From Candidatus Burkholderia humilis (GTDB lineage Bacteria > Pseudomonadota > Gammaproteobacteria > Burkholderiales > Burkholderiaceae), in contig LFMX01000007.1 in the NCBI GenBank assembly GCA_001184405.1, positions 1-64,000 of the forward strand: DNA of 64,000 nt, in the 5' to 3' direction. The translations under genes were made by a program, and so were the position numbers. Positions 19,294 to 29,215 of this stretch are shown here, piece after piece (within the stretch, counting starts at the first letter, position 1; each line of letters opens with the position of its first letter). The notes below the pieces were generated by a model, which saw only the letters and a program-made list of their open reading frames with translations, was not told the DNA's origin and made no database searches.

Positions 19294-21591
19294 ATGACGA
19301 CCTCCGACGCCAATAGCAAGTTGCGCGAAGCCGCGCTCGACTATCACGAATTTCCCGTTCCGGGAAAGATCGCGATTGCGCCGACCAAGCAGATGATCAA
19401 CCAGCGCGACCTCGCGCACGCGTACTCGCCGGGCGTCGCGTTCGCGTGCGAGGCGATCGTCGAAGATCCGCTGAACGCCGCGCGTTTCACCGCGCGCAGC
19501 AATCTGGTCGGCGTCGTATCGAATGGCACGGCCGTGCTCGGACTCGGCAATATCGGGCCGCTCGCGTCCAAGCCGGTCATGGAAGGCAAGGCCGTGCTGT
19601 TCAAGAAGTTCGCCGGCATCGACGTGTTCGATATCGAGCTGAACGAAATCGATCCGCACAAACTCGTCGATGTGATCGCTGCGCTCGAGCCGACGTTCGG
19701 CGGTATAAATCTGGAAGACATCAAGGCGCCGGAATGCTTCATCGTCGAACGCGAAGCGCGCAAGCGCATGAAGATTCCCGTTTTCCACGATGACCAGCAC
19801 GGCACGGCGATCGTCGTCGCAGCCGCTATTACCAATGGTCTGAAGGTCGTGGGCAAGAGCATCGGCGAAGTGAGGCTGGTCGCGTCCGGCGCGGGCGCGG
19901 CGGCGCTGGCGTGTCTGAACCTGCTCGTCGATCTCGGCATGAAGCGCGAGAACATCTATGTGACCGATCTCGCCGGCGTGGTCTACAAAGGCCGCACCGA
20001 ACTGATGGACCCGGACAAGGAACTGTTCGCCCGCGAAACCAGCGCGTGCTCGCTCGCCGAAGTGATCGAAGGCGCGGATGTGTTCCTTGGTCTGTCGGCG
20101 GGCGGCGTGCTCAAGCAGGACATGGTCAAGGGCATGGCCGCGAAGCCGCTGATTCTCGCGCTCGCCAATCCGAATCCGGAAATCCTGCCGGAACTCGCGC
20201 TCGAAGTGCGTCCGGACGCGGTGCTCGCCACGGGCCGCACGGATTATCCGAATCAGGTGAACAACGTGCTGTGCTTTCCGTTCATCTTCCGCGGTGCGCT
20301 CGATGTCGGCGCGACCACGATCACGAAGGAAATGGAAATCGCGGCGGTGAATGCGATTGCGGAACTGGCGCGTCAGGAACAGAGCGATATCGTGGCCATC
20401 GCTTATGGCATTCAGGATCTGTCGTTCGGTCCGGAATATCTGATTCCGAAGCCGTTCGATCCGCGTCTGATCGTGAAGATCGCGCTGGCCGTCGCCAAGG
20501 CCGCGATGGAAGGCGGCGTCGCGACGCGTCCGATCGAAGACATGGACGCGTACGAGCAGCATCTGCAGCAGTTCGTCTATCATAGCGGCACGACGATGAA
20601 GCCCGTGTTCCAGCTCGCGCGCAGCGTCGAGGCGGACAAGAAGCGCATCGTGTTCGCGGAAGGCGAAGAGGAGCGCGTGCTGCGCGCGGTGCAGATCGCC
20701 GTCGATGAAAAGATCGCCAAGCCGATTCTCATCGGCCGTCCGGCGGTGATTGCGCAGCGCATCCAGAAGTTCGGTCTGCGTCTGACCGAAGGCACGGATT
20801 TCACCGTCGTCGATACGGATCATGACGAGCGTTATCGCGATTTCTGGCAGACGTACGCATCAATGATGGCGCGCAAGGGCATCAGCCAGCAAATGGCGAA
20901 GCTCGAAATGCGCCGCCGCACCACGCTGATCGGCGCCATGCTCGTGCAAAAGGGCGAAGCGGACGGCATGATCTGCGGCACGGTGAGCACGACGCATCGT
21001 CACTTGCACTTTATCGATCAGGTGATCGGCAAGAAGGACGGCGCGAAGGTCTACGCGGCGATGAACGCGCTCGTATTGCCGGGCCGCCAGATTTTCCTCG
21101 TCGACACGCACGTGAACGTCGATCCGACGTCCGAGCAACTCGCCGAAATCACGATCATGGCGGCGGAAGAAGTGAAGCGCTTCGGTATCGTGCCGAAAAT
21201 TGCGCTGCTGTCGCATTCGAACTTCGGCACGAGCAACGCGCCGACCGCGCAGAAGATGCGCGACGTGCTGGCGATTCTCAAGGAACGCGCGCCGGATCTC
21301 GACGTCGATGGCGAAATGCACGGCGACGTCGCGCTGGATTCGCGTTTGCGCAAGGAAGTGCTGCCCGAATCGACGCTCGAAGGCAATGCGAACCTGCTCG
21401 TGCTACCGAACATCGACGCGGCGAATATCTCGTACAACCTGCTGAAGACGGCGGCGGGCAGCGGCATCGCGATCGGGCCGATTCTGCTCGGCGCGGCCAA
21501 GCCGGTGCACGTGCTGACGTCGTCGGTGACGGTGCGGCGTATAGTCAATATGACGGCGTTGCTGGTGGCGGATGCATCAGCGACCCGTTAA
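19294..21591 (+). CDS. maeB: NADP-dependent malic enzyme with phosphotransacetylase-like domain
   Basis: The 765-residue enzyme turns malate into pyruvate, CO2 and NADPH. Residues 1-430 form the malic enzyme part (AYSPGVAFACE, LGLGNIGPLASKPVMEGKA, the Lys/Asp of FDIELNEIDPHKLVD, DDQHGTAIV, NAD fold ASGAGAAALACL). Residues 430-765 form the phosphotransacetylase-like regulatory domain seen in MaeB (RIVFAEGEEERVLRA, GMICGTVSTTHRHLHF). It is intact and of normal length. A good terminator follows 37 bases after the stop. Confidence 0.96.
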   Translation: MTTSDANSKLREAALDYHEFPVPGKIAIAPTKQMINQRDLAHAYSPGVAFACEAIVEDPLNAARFTARSNLVGVVSNGTAVLGLGNIGPLASKPVMEGKAVLFKKFAGIDVFDIELNEIDPHKLVDVIAALEPTFGGINLEDIKAPECFIVEREARKRMKIPVFHDDQHGTAIVVAAAITNGLKVVGKSIGEVRLVASGAGAAALACLNLLVDLGMKRENIYVTDLAGVVYKGRTELMDPDKELFARETSACSLAEVIEGADVFLGLSAGGVLKQDMVKGMAAKPLILALANPNPEILPELALEVRPDAVLATGRTDYPNQVNNVLCFPFIFRGALDVGATTITKEMEIAAVNAIAELARQEQSDIVAIAYGIQDLSFGPEYLIPKPFDPRLIVKIALAVAKAAMEGGVATRPIEDMDAYEQHLQQFVYHSGTTMKPVFQLARSVEADKKRIVFAEGEEERVLRAVQIAVDEKIAKPILIGRPAVIAQRIQKFGLRLTEGTDFTVVDTDHDERYRDFWQTYASMMARKGISQQMAKLEMRRRTTLIGAMLVQKGEADGMICGTVSTTHRHLHFIDQVIGKKDGAKVYAAMNALVLPGRQIFLVDTHVNVDPTSEQLAEITIMAAEEVKRFGIVPKIALLSHSNFGTSNAPTAQKMRDVLAILKERAPDLDVDGEMHGDVALDSRLRKEVLPESTLEGNANLLVLPNIDAANISYNLLKTAAGSGIAIGPILLGAAKPVHVLTSSVTVRRIVNMTALLVADASATR

Positions 21592-21628
21592 TGGCGTGAA
21601 GCGCTAGTCGAAGCCTGTTTCGGCATAA

Positions 21629-21657
21629 CGCGGCGGATTTTTCCGCCGCGTTTTTTT
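21629..21657 (+). terminator. rho-independent terminator after maeB
   Basis: CGCGGCGGA (21,629-21,637), a TTTT loop, TCCGCCGCG (21,642-21,650) and seven T residues form a textbook intrinsic terminator 37 bases after the maeB stop. Confidence 0.93.
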
Positions 21658-21855
21658 GCGCGTGCGCGAAACACTGCCGATGAGCCGGTTTGATTGATGC
21701 AGGGCAGTGAATTGAGACACGACGAAGTGTGATGCCGAAGTTTTTAGCACTTTTTCTATAGTAGTAGTGCCATTGGATCATCAGGAGGATGAATCGATTT
21801 TGCCCTCACTGAAACAATCCTGCAGATAGCACTGTTCTAGATGGAAATTCTGAAA

Positions 21856-22262
21856 ATGAAAGCAATCGTTTCAATCATCGCCGCGAGCTTGATGTTCGCA
21901 ACAGTCAATGTCTCGGCCATTGCGTCCGAAGCCGACGAAGCTACCTTGCTCGCGCTCGAGCAGACCTGGATCGATGCCGGCCGCGCGAAAGATTTCAAGA
22001 CGCTGGACGCGTTGATCGACGACTCGTTCGTGGCCGGCCGCACGGCAAAGAAACCAAGCAGGACGGCATGCGGCCGCAGGAGGCGCCGCCCAGCCAGACG
22101 TTGCCCAACATGTCGGTCAAAGTCGATGGCGACACCGCGACGGTCAGCGGCGAGAACTTCGTGACCGAGGCCAGCGGACATACCTACAAGCTCGTTTTCG
22201 TCGATACATTCGTGCGTCGCGACGGCAAATGGCGCGTCGTGCGTTCGTATGTCACGCGCTGA
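21856..22262 (+). pseudogene. exported DUF4440/SnoaL-like protein, frameshifted
   Basis: MKAIVSIIAASLMFATVNVSA is a signal peptide; an in-frame ATG 15 bases upstream (21,841) is also possible. The mature part (LLALEQTWIDAGRAKDFKTLDALIDDSFV, then VDGDTATVSGENFV, YKLVFVDTFVRRDGKWRVV) is the cone-shaped NTF2-like fold of DUF4440. A one-base indel near 22,045 separates the two halves. Family members are small periplasmic proteins of mostly unknown role. Confidence 0.75.
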
Positions 22263-22291
22263 AACTCACGAAAGCTGATCATGCATTGAAA

Positions 22292-24791
22292 ATGACACAA
22301 CAAGTGCAACCCGTCGAACTGGCGCTGCTCGATCCGTTCGAATCGGCGATGACGAGCTTTCGAAAGGGCGACCGGCCGCACGCTGCCGCACAATGCCAGG
22401 ACATTCTGAAGACACGGCCGAATCATGCGGGCGCGAATCATTTGCTCGGCATTCTGCATTTCCTGAACGGCGATGCGACGACGGCCGAAGCGCTGATCCG
22501 CAAATCGCTCGAAACGACGACGAGCACGGAAGGCGAATCCGATCTCGCGCTCGCCCTGAAGGCGCAGAAGCGCTTCGAGGAAGCGGAGGCCGCTCTGCGG
22601 CGCGCGCTGTCGATGAGCCCGCGCTTTGCCGTCGCGCATCACGCGCTCGGGCGTACCTACAACGAGCAATGCTCGACGCGTGAGGCGGAGGCGGCTTACC
22701 GGCGCGCCATCGAACTCGATCCGAATGCGGCGGATTTCCGCTTCAATCTCGGCAAGCTGCTTTCGAGAACGCAGCGCCTGATCGACGCGCCCGAACAGCT
22801 TCGTGCCGCTGCCAGGCTACGTCCGAACTGGGCGCTGGTGCACAACAGCCTCGGCATCGTGCTCGCGCAGCTCGGTCATTACGAGGAGGCTGAAAGCGCG
22901 CTGCGCCGTGCGATCGAGCTCAATCCGAAGCTGGTCGAAGCCTGGTGCAATCTCGGCGTCGTGCTGATGGAAACGGAACGGCTCGCGGAGGCGGAACACG
23001 CGCTGCGCGCGGCGTTGTCGGTGAATCCAAGTTCGCGGGCGCGAGCGAGGCGCTGGCGAAGGTTCTCGCGCGGCTGGGGCGCATCGACGAGGCGGTGGAA
23101 GCGTTTCGCTAGAATCCCGATATCTCCGAGGAAAACGCGGGCGCGCTCAATGCGCTGGGCGCGGCGCTGGCGCAGGAAAAACGCTTCGCCGAGGCGGAGC
23201 CGGCGCTGCGTCGCGCGATCGAGCTGAAACCGGATTTTGCTTCCGCGCTGTCGAATCTCGGCAGTGTGCTGCTGGATACGGGCCGCGTCGCTGGAGCCGA
23301 AGCCATGTTCCGCCGTGCGCTCGAATGCGATCCGGACTATTGGGGCGCGTCGTACAACCTGAGCGTGTTGCTGAAGAACATCCGCAAACTCGACGAAGGC
23401 GAGAATCGCGCGCTACACGCTGAAAATCAAGCCGCGGTTCGCGCCGGCGTATGTCAGTCTCGGCAATCTGCTGTTGCCAAGGGCGGCGGCAATATCACGG
23501 ACGCGCTCGACAGCTTCAGGTACGCGGTCGAGCTCGATCCGGATTGTCTGATCGCCCATTCGAATTTGTCTTATGCGCTGACGTTCATCAGCGAAAGTGG
23601 ACTCGAGGTACTGGAAGAGAGCCGGCGTTTCGCCGCGCATTTCGAGGCGCCGCTCGCGGCGGAGCCGGTGAAGTATCGCAATGAACTGACGGGGGCGCGG
23701 CGGCTGAGGATCGGTTATGTCTCGCCGGATTTCCGCAATCACTGTCAGGCGTTGTTCATGCTGCCGTTGCTGCGTAATCACGATCGCGAGCAAGTCGAGG
23801 TGTATTGCTATTCGAGCGTCGAAACGCCCGACGACGTGACGCAGGAAATCATGCGTCACGTCGATGTCTGGCGTCCCGTCCACGGACAGACCGACGAAGT
23901 GCTTGCCGCGCAGATCATGGATGACCGGATCGACGTGCTCGTCGATCTGACGATGCATATGGCCAACGCGCGGCCGTTGCTGTTCGCGCGGCGGCCTGCG
24001 CCGGTTCAGGTGGCGTGGCTCGCGTATCCGGGCACGACGGGCAGCAGCGCGATCGGTTATCGGTTCACGGATCCGTGGCTCGATCCGGTCGGCTCGCCGG
24101 AAGCGGACGCGCGGTATAGCGAAAAGTCGATCCGCCTGCCGGATACGTTCTGCTGCTATCACCCGCTGGTCGATGACATCGAAGTTTCGACGCTGCCTGC
24201 TATCGATTCCGGAAACATCACGTTCGGTTGCCTGAATAATCCGTGCAAGCTGACCGAGCGGACATTTACGCTTTGGGCCGAGGTGCTTCGACAGGTCGAA
24301 CACTCGCGAATGATTCTTCTGCTTGGGCAAGGGCAGGCGCGTGAGACTGTGAGCGCGAAGTTCGCGGACATGGGCGTCGATCCGGTGCGCTTCACGTTCG
24401 TCGATTATCAGATGCGAGAGGACTATATGCGGACGTATCGGAAATCGATATCGTGCTGGACACCTACCCGTACAACGGCCATACGACGAGCCTCGATGCG
24501 TTGTGGATGGGCGTGCCCGTCGTATCGCGCACTGGCGATACGCCTGCGGCACGCGCGGGGCTTTCGTTGTTATCGAACCTCGGGCTCGAGAAGCTGACGT
24601 CATCGACGGATGAGGCGTTCGTCGCGATGGCGGTGAAGCTGGCGAGGAATCAGCAGTAGCTCAGCAAGCTGCGTTCAGGTCTGCGCAAGCGCATGCAGAA
24701 ATCGCCGTTGATGGATGGCGCGCAGTTCGCGCGTGGGATGGAGGCGGCGTATCGCGGGATCTGGGATGAGTATCTGGCTTCGGCTGTCTAG
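22292..24791 (+). pseudogene. TPR-containing SPINDLY-type O-linked glycosyltransferase, multiply broken
   Basis: The N-terminal half is a run of tetratricopeptide repeats (for example AEAAYRRAIELDPNAADF, AESALRRAIELNPKLVEA). The C-terminal half is the SPINDLY/OGT-like GT41 catalytic region: RIGYVSPDFRNHCQALF, DVLVDLTMHMANARPLLFARRPAPVQVAWLAYPGTTG, FGCLNNPCKLT and LDTYPYNGHTTSLDALWMGVPVVS. Lesions are frameshifts near 23,030, 23,405-23,490 (a compensating pair) and 24,450, plus in-frame TAG codons at about 23,110 and 24,658, beyond which the reading frame and similarity continue. GT41 enzymes put sugar on Ser/Thr; the adjacent autotransporter adhesin is the obvious candidate substrate. Confidence 0.88.
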
Positions 24792-25148
24792 GCTTGAGCG
24801 CAATGTTCGCCGGTCTGGACGGATCGGTAGGCATGTAATCGTGCAGTAATTCTGCTTTTGGCAGCATATTCAAAAAATCAAACGCTTCAACTGTTTCAGA
24901 TAAAGCTGGAATTCGGAAAAGCTTCATATTGCGCGCGCGATAGGAATCGTACTATTTCCATCGCAAATCTCGGGATAGTGTCATCAGGCATTGTGAAAGC
25001 GATAAACCGTCGTCGTTGATTTGACGAGCGACTCGGTGATGGCCGCTTGTCTTCCGAGCTGAAGGTCGAATTCGCAGTGAATATACGGGATTGGTTGTTA
25101 TATGCCAATCAATTAGGATTATTAAGATTAAGTCGGCAGGATTATCGA
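24792..25148. other. gene-free spacer with possible small ORF
   Basis: No convincing gene. It is more AT-rich than its neighbours. A minus-strand reading from 24,927 (MKLFRIPALSETVEAFDFLN) is open for 88 codons but runs into the glycosyltransferase 3' end and has no recognised match, so I do not call it. Confidence 0.4.
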
Positions 25149-25835
25149 ATGAATAAGTCTTATCGCGTGGTATGGAATGAGTCTACGAGGACGTGGACGG
25201 CGGCTTCGGAGACAGCGAAAAGCAGAAAGAAATCGAAGGTGCGCACGGCTGCTCTGATCGGGACCGTTTTGTTGAGCGCGGTGGGGCAAGCGCACGCGTA
25301 CACGGCGGAGGAAGGGATGATAGGAGCGGAGGGACCACCTCCAGTAACCCCAACTATCCGAATATCGCCATCGGTAATGGTGCGACCGTGATGAATGAGG
25401 GCTACCTACAGAACGATAATGGTCCGAGGACGCCGTGGTTGTATGGCGTTGCAATTGGATACAACGCGAACTCTCTTGGTAATGGAGCGATGGCGATCGG
25501 AAGTGCTGCGACTGCGAGCGCACAAAGCGCCATTGCCTTCGGCGTTGCAGCCACTGCTCATTGCGATGGGCGAGTGGTAACGGTGTAGTCCGCACGATCA
25601 CCAACGTCGCGGCAGGCCGTGTAGACGAGAACTCGACCGACACAATCAACGGCTCGCAGTTGTATGCGACGAATCAGGCGATCAACAACATCGATTCCAG
25701 CGCAGTGAAGTACGACGTGTACCCGAACGGTACGACGAACTACAACACCATCACGCTGGGCGACGGCACGAACGTCTACAACACGACGACGCATCAAGGC
25801 GGCACGAAGATCGTCAACGTAGCGGACGGCAGCCA
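25149..25835 (+). pseudogene. trimeric autotransporter adhesin (YadA-like), mostly deleted
   Basis: ATG 25,149 opens an extended signal peptide of type V secretion (MNKSYRVVWNESTRTW, then a hydrophobic core ending QAHA). Head-type repeats follow (IAIGNGA, AIGYNANSLGNGAMAIG), then stalk sequence (ITNVAAGRVDENSTD, NGSQLYATNQAINN). The frame changes near 25,335 and near 25,575. At about 25,835 the gene is fused to the 3' end of a convergent TPR gene, so the stalk and the membrane anchor are gone. Such adhesins form trimers on the outer membrane. Confidence 0.87.
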
Positions 25836-26545
25836 CCCTCGAAATCACCGCGCATCAGCAGCAACATGCCGAGGTTCACTCGATACGATGCGTTGTCCGG
25901 CGCGAGCGCCGCACGCGCACAGCGCTCGGCATCGTCCCAGCGCTGTGCTTCGCGCAGATGCAACGCGTGATTGTTGAGTGCGAGATGATTGTCTGGTGCA
26001 ACTTTCAGCGCGCGTTCGCCGGCCTTCAGCGCCTTATCGAGCTCGAATCGCGCCACGCGCAACGTCGCAAGATTGATCCAGCAATTCGTATCGTGCGGAT
26101 TTTCTTCGACACCTTCCTCGAGCAACTTGCACGCTTCGTCCGATGCCGGATCGGCCTGAAGCAACGCGCTCGCAAGATTGTTTCGCAGGCTGGGCATTTC
26201 GGGATTGATTGCGAGCGCCGCGCGATAGGGTGCGATGGCATCGGCGTGCCGCTTGCTCATCTGCATCACGAAACCGACATTGAAGTGCGCAAAAGCGCTG
26301 TGCGGTTCGAGACACGCGAAGGCTCGCGCGATGGTCTCGGCATCGGCGAACTGCCCGTTTAGCGCGAGATCCTGAATCAACATGCCGACAGAGGTGTCGT
26401 TCGTCGAAATGAGGTGATTCGCCGCGTTCAGCCAGATGTCACGCGCGGCGTGATTTTGCCGATTGTGCGCTTCGGCCGCGTGACGGACGAAAGCCTGAAA
26501 CGCGTTGAGCATCACGCGCGTGGGGTCCTGATTTACATCTGCCAT
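25836..26545 (-). pseudogene. TPR protein, 3' truncated (probable second glycosyltransferase)
   Basis: From ATG 26,545 (MADVNQDPTRVMLNAF) about 235 residues of tetratricopeptide repeats are open, with phrases such as CWINLATLRVARFELDKALKAGERALK and LGMLLLMRGDFEGG. RGDFEGGW-type sequence in relatives leads into a C-terminal catalytic or sugar-nucleotide region, which is absent here: the gene ends in the junction with the adhesin at about 25,835. An in-frame start at 26,647 lacks a ribosome binding site. Confidence 0.75.
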
Positions 26546-27189
26546 TACTGTTCTCGATAAGGATTGCAGCAGCACGCCGGATAACGGCGGCTTGAGGGTG
26601 GAAGCGGGATGATGCGCAAGCGTGCGCCAGATGCTCGCCGTAGTCATGCCATGTTAGGCACGGCATTGGGGCGCAGCAATTGGATAAAGTCGAAACAATG
26701 CAGGCAGCAGAGTGGACCGCTGATAGGAGGACGGCTGATGCAAGCGCAAAAAGACGTGCCGCCGAAGCGGCACGTGCGAGGTATAGCGAAGAGGAACTGC
26801 CTTCCCTCAAAACTGCAAGACCATACGGCGGAGCGCACTGCCGTGAAACTGGCGACAAGCGAGGCGATTCGTCCAGAGGTTTCAGGTCTTACGAAAAAAT
26901 TATTATCTTGTTTGGCTTAAATTTCACTCAGATTGCGCTTATATTGGTGAAGTCGATGCATCTGCATGAACTGCCCGGAACTGCCCGATTCTGCCAAACT
27001 GAGAAAATATTTCCGAATTCCTAGCGAACATTGATTCGCTGTGTCATTAGCGATACTCTTACATCGTTTAGTGCGACACGCACGCTTGTGTTCGGGCAGT
27101 CCCAACGTAAGGGACATCGACTAGCGGTTCGAAAAACGTCTGCTTGAGTTTATCGACTGCGATAGGCATGGTGTAGAGCATCTCGATGG
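26546..27189. other. gene-free transition into the low-GC island
   Basis: I see no supportable gene. GC content falls sharply from about 26,880 rightward, marking the left edge of the accessory island. Open frames here have no Shine-Dalgarno or family match. Confidence 0.5.
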
Positions 27190-27286
27190 GGCGCGATTCC
27201 GGCGGCTGCGCATCCGCTTCGAGCGCCTAGCCTTCATTCACGAAGCTTTCCTCAAGCTCGCCTGCTGCATCATCTGCTGGCGATAA
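27190..27286 (+). mobile_element. IS5-type transposase, C-terminal fragment
   Basis: The frame ending at TAA 27,284-27,286 reads FRRLRIRFERLAFIHEAFLKLACCIICWR in pieces, the usual tail of IS5-family (IS427 group) transposases. Nothing of the DDE core remains upstream. It marks the left border of the quorum-sensing region. Confidence 0.7.
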
Positions 27287-27390
27287 CTTCAAAAGTCATT
27301 CTGTTAAAGCTTCTAAGAGGCCATAGTTGTCGCTCCTTCTTCGTAGTTGTCGCTAAACGGTTGGCGTCGCTCGGGCTCTAGCTACGCTCA

Positions 27391-27967
27391 TCAAGTCGCA
27401 AAGCGTCTCTGTTGATTGGTGCCAGTGGCCGCGCTGCACGCAATGATTTGCTGTCCTTGCGCAAGCAATTCTCTCCCGAAGCGTTTCAATTCGAATCCGA
27501 TCCGTCGGTAAAATCGCTCCATCGCCGGAGTGAGCACGCCGATCACGGCGAAAGCGCCACTTTCCTCAGCGGCAGCCAAAGCGACGGTGAATAGTGCTTT
27601 AGCGCAGTCATAGTGACTCGCGGTCCCCCGCTTGACTACAAGGCGAGAAACTTTCCCATATTTCTGCCGAGTACGGTAGCGCATCCTCGGGTGCAAATCC
27701 GGGGAACACTCTTTGGAGCAGGTATGGACGATTTGTTTGAATCAGCCGAGCGGTGGCGATAACGTCATCGTCGTCATCCAGCTCGACTACATAAATCGTG
27801 TGTTCGGTATCAAATTCGTCATACTCCACTCCATTGATGTCATCAGCTCGGAGCAATATCCAGTTCAAGTTTTTCACAAACGTTTGATATCTGAGTCGCC
27901 CCATTGACACGAAGATATCGCGAGGTAGTTCCGTGCCTTTGCCGATGAGAAAGCGCATAACGAACAC
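27391..27967 (-). pseudogene. LuxI-family acyl-homoserine lactone synthase, frameshifted
   Basis: LuxI enzymes join an acyl chain to S-adenosylmethionine to make AHL signals. The family residues are visible: Arg and Phe in RLRYQTF, Trp in NLNW, the acidic EYDEFD, Arg of IATARLI, and AEIWE before SRLVV. The frame breaks in an A run at about 27,665, exactly between the WE and the SR of that conserved block. The rest (VKRGTASHYD... FYRRIGFELKRFG) continues in another frame to 27,391. Total length, about 192 residues, is normal. A lux-box-like dyad lies 52 bases upstream. Confidence 0.88.
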
Positions 27968-28018
27968 CCGGGTTGTTGTCTAGACCGGAACAGGCTAAGC
28001 AGTAGCTCAGCCTTCTGG

Positions 28019-28038
28019 AACTGACAACGTTCACAGGT
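28019..28038 (-). promoter_or_regulatory. candidate lux box upstream of luxI
   Basis: AACTGACAACGTTCACAGGT is a 20-bp imperfect palindrome (14 of 20 positions match the reverse complement) with the CTG-N10-CAG core of LuxR-type operators and a perfect ACAGGT half-site. It begins 52 bases before the luxI ATG, where such boxes usually sit. The call rests on pattern and position only. Confidence 0.45.
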
Positions 28039-28068
28039 GAAGTTTGTGCGCTTCTATAGTAAGAAACA

Positions 28069-28781
28069 TTACTTAATCAGACCAAGCACTGTTGTTCGTA
28101 TAGAGGCCTGAACTTTGTTCTCAACATTCAGTTTGGCGAGAATGTTGGAGATGTGAAAATTTACGGTTCTCGTGCTGATCCCGACGATCGATGCGACCTC
28201 GGACGCTGTCTTGCCGATTGAAGACCACCGCAGTATCTCTTTCTCTCGCGCCGAAAGGCGTAGCTCTGTGACCGGCGCGTCGAAGCAACTAAACTTCCCC
28301 AGATAAGTTGGCCATGTAAGGCGCCAGTGTCGCAGCCTCGGATTCGCTTAGCGGATCCAACGATCTGGTAACCGTAAGCATACCGAACGACTCGCCTCGA
28401 TTCGATGAAGGGTAGGCCACTCCGTCGCGCAGTCCAAAGTCCGTAGCATCGGACCATAGCCGTTCCCCACCATGGCGCTTAGCGTCATTCCACGTTTCAG
28501 CGTCGAACGCTGTGTGGCGAGCGCAACGGTAGTGTCCACGGCGAGCAAGCCCGACGCAAGGTAGTGCGAGGTCCACTCCGTTGGGTAACTACTTTCGATT
28601 TTTACCTGTTCATCACTGCAGAATCACGCGCGTCGTTGCCCGAAAGCCCAGTATTCGAAGCCGAGCTGCTCTGTCGCTGTGTCCATAACGGCAATCAAGC
28701 CTTCCTTTGCCGATGCCGTGTCTAATGCGTAAAACAAGTCGGTTCACCAATTCCGTACCATATGGTTACATCATCAAACAT
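28069..28781 (-). pseudogene. LuxR-family quorum-sensing regulator, several frameshifts
   Basis: Read from ATG 28,781 (MFDDVTIWYG), the autoinducer-binding domain appears in pieces: LFYALDTASAKEGLIAVM, LGFEYWAFG, YPTEWTSHYLASGLLAVD, LWSDATDFGLRDGVAYPS, FGMLTVTRS. The C-terminal GerE-type helix-turn-helix is clean: LSAREKEILRWSSIGKTASEVASIVG followed by STRTVNFHISNILAKLNV, to a stop at 28,069. Frames change near 28,725, 28,630, 28,500 and 28,280. The total, about 237 residues, is a normal LuxR length. It lies 100 bases upstream of luxI on the same strand, so the pair was probably a cognate circuit. Confidence 0.87.
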
Positions 28782-28984
28782 TTGTAAGAAATATGAAATA
28801 TTTATGTAGGGTGCTATGTCAACCTTGACAGTTGTCCGGCGCCGCGAACGGAGTGATCCTAACCCAAGCAAAGGTCTCGCGCCAAAAATCGGGCGTCGCT
28901 CATGACTGGCAGCGACGAGCCTTAAGCGTCGCAGGAACCTTACGGCTGCCGAGATAGTAAAAACGATGCGTACAAAGCAACTGA

Positions 28985-29135
28985 GATCACTACCGATGCC
29001 TTTCAACCGGTCGCAGAGACGGATCGCCAACGCACGCCTATCAATGTGCGAGCAGTCCGTTTTGATCATGACGAAGTCGTTCCCCGCCACGTGATATTTA
29101 GAGAAGCGAGTAGACGTAGATTCAGGCAATGTCAT
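28985..29135 (-). pseudogene. diaminopimelate epimerase-like protein, N-terminal piece
   Basis: From ATG 29,135 the protein reads FSKYHVAGNDFVMIKTD and LCDRLKGIGSD, the first 50 or so residues of a DapF-type epimerase. After GIGSD the similarity stops at about 28,985. The matching C-terminal piece lies on the opposite strand from about 31,760. Inverting 28,985-31,765 joins both pieces in order and on one strand, so this is half of a gene cut by an inversion, not a separate gene. Confidence 0.85.
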
Positions 29136-29215
29136 GTGGAGTCATGCCCTCAGGCCACGCGCGCGTCTTGGACATGGGTGCTTGCAATAATTGTCGCGAG
29201 CAGATCATCGAAAAT

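Noticed and set aside
19282-20823. 513-codon minus-strand open frame opposite maeB
   Set aside because: Shadow of the malic enzyme reading frame caused by GC-rich codon third positions.
26609-27024. Small ORFs before the IS5 scrap
   Set aside because: Translations are charged and low in complexity, without ribosome binding sites or recognisable domains.
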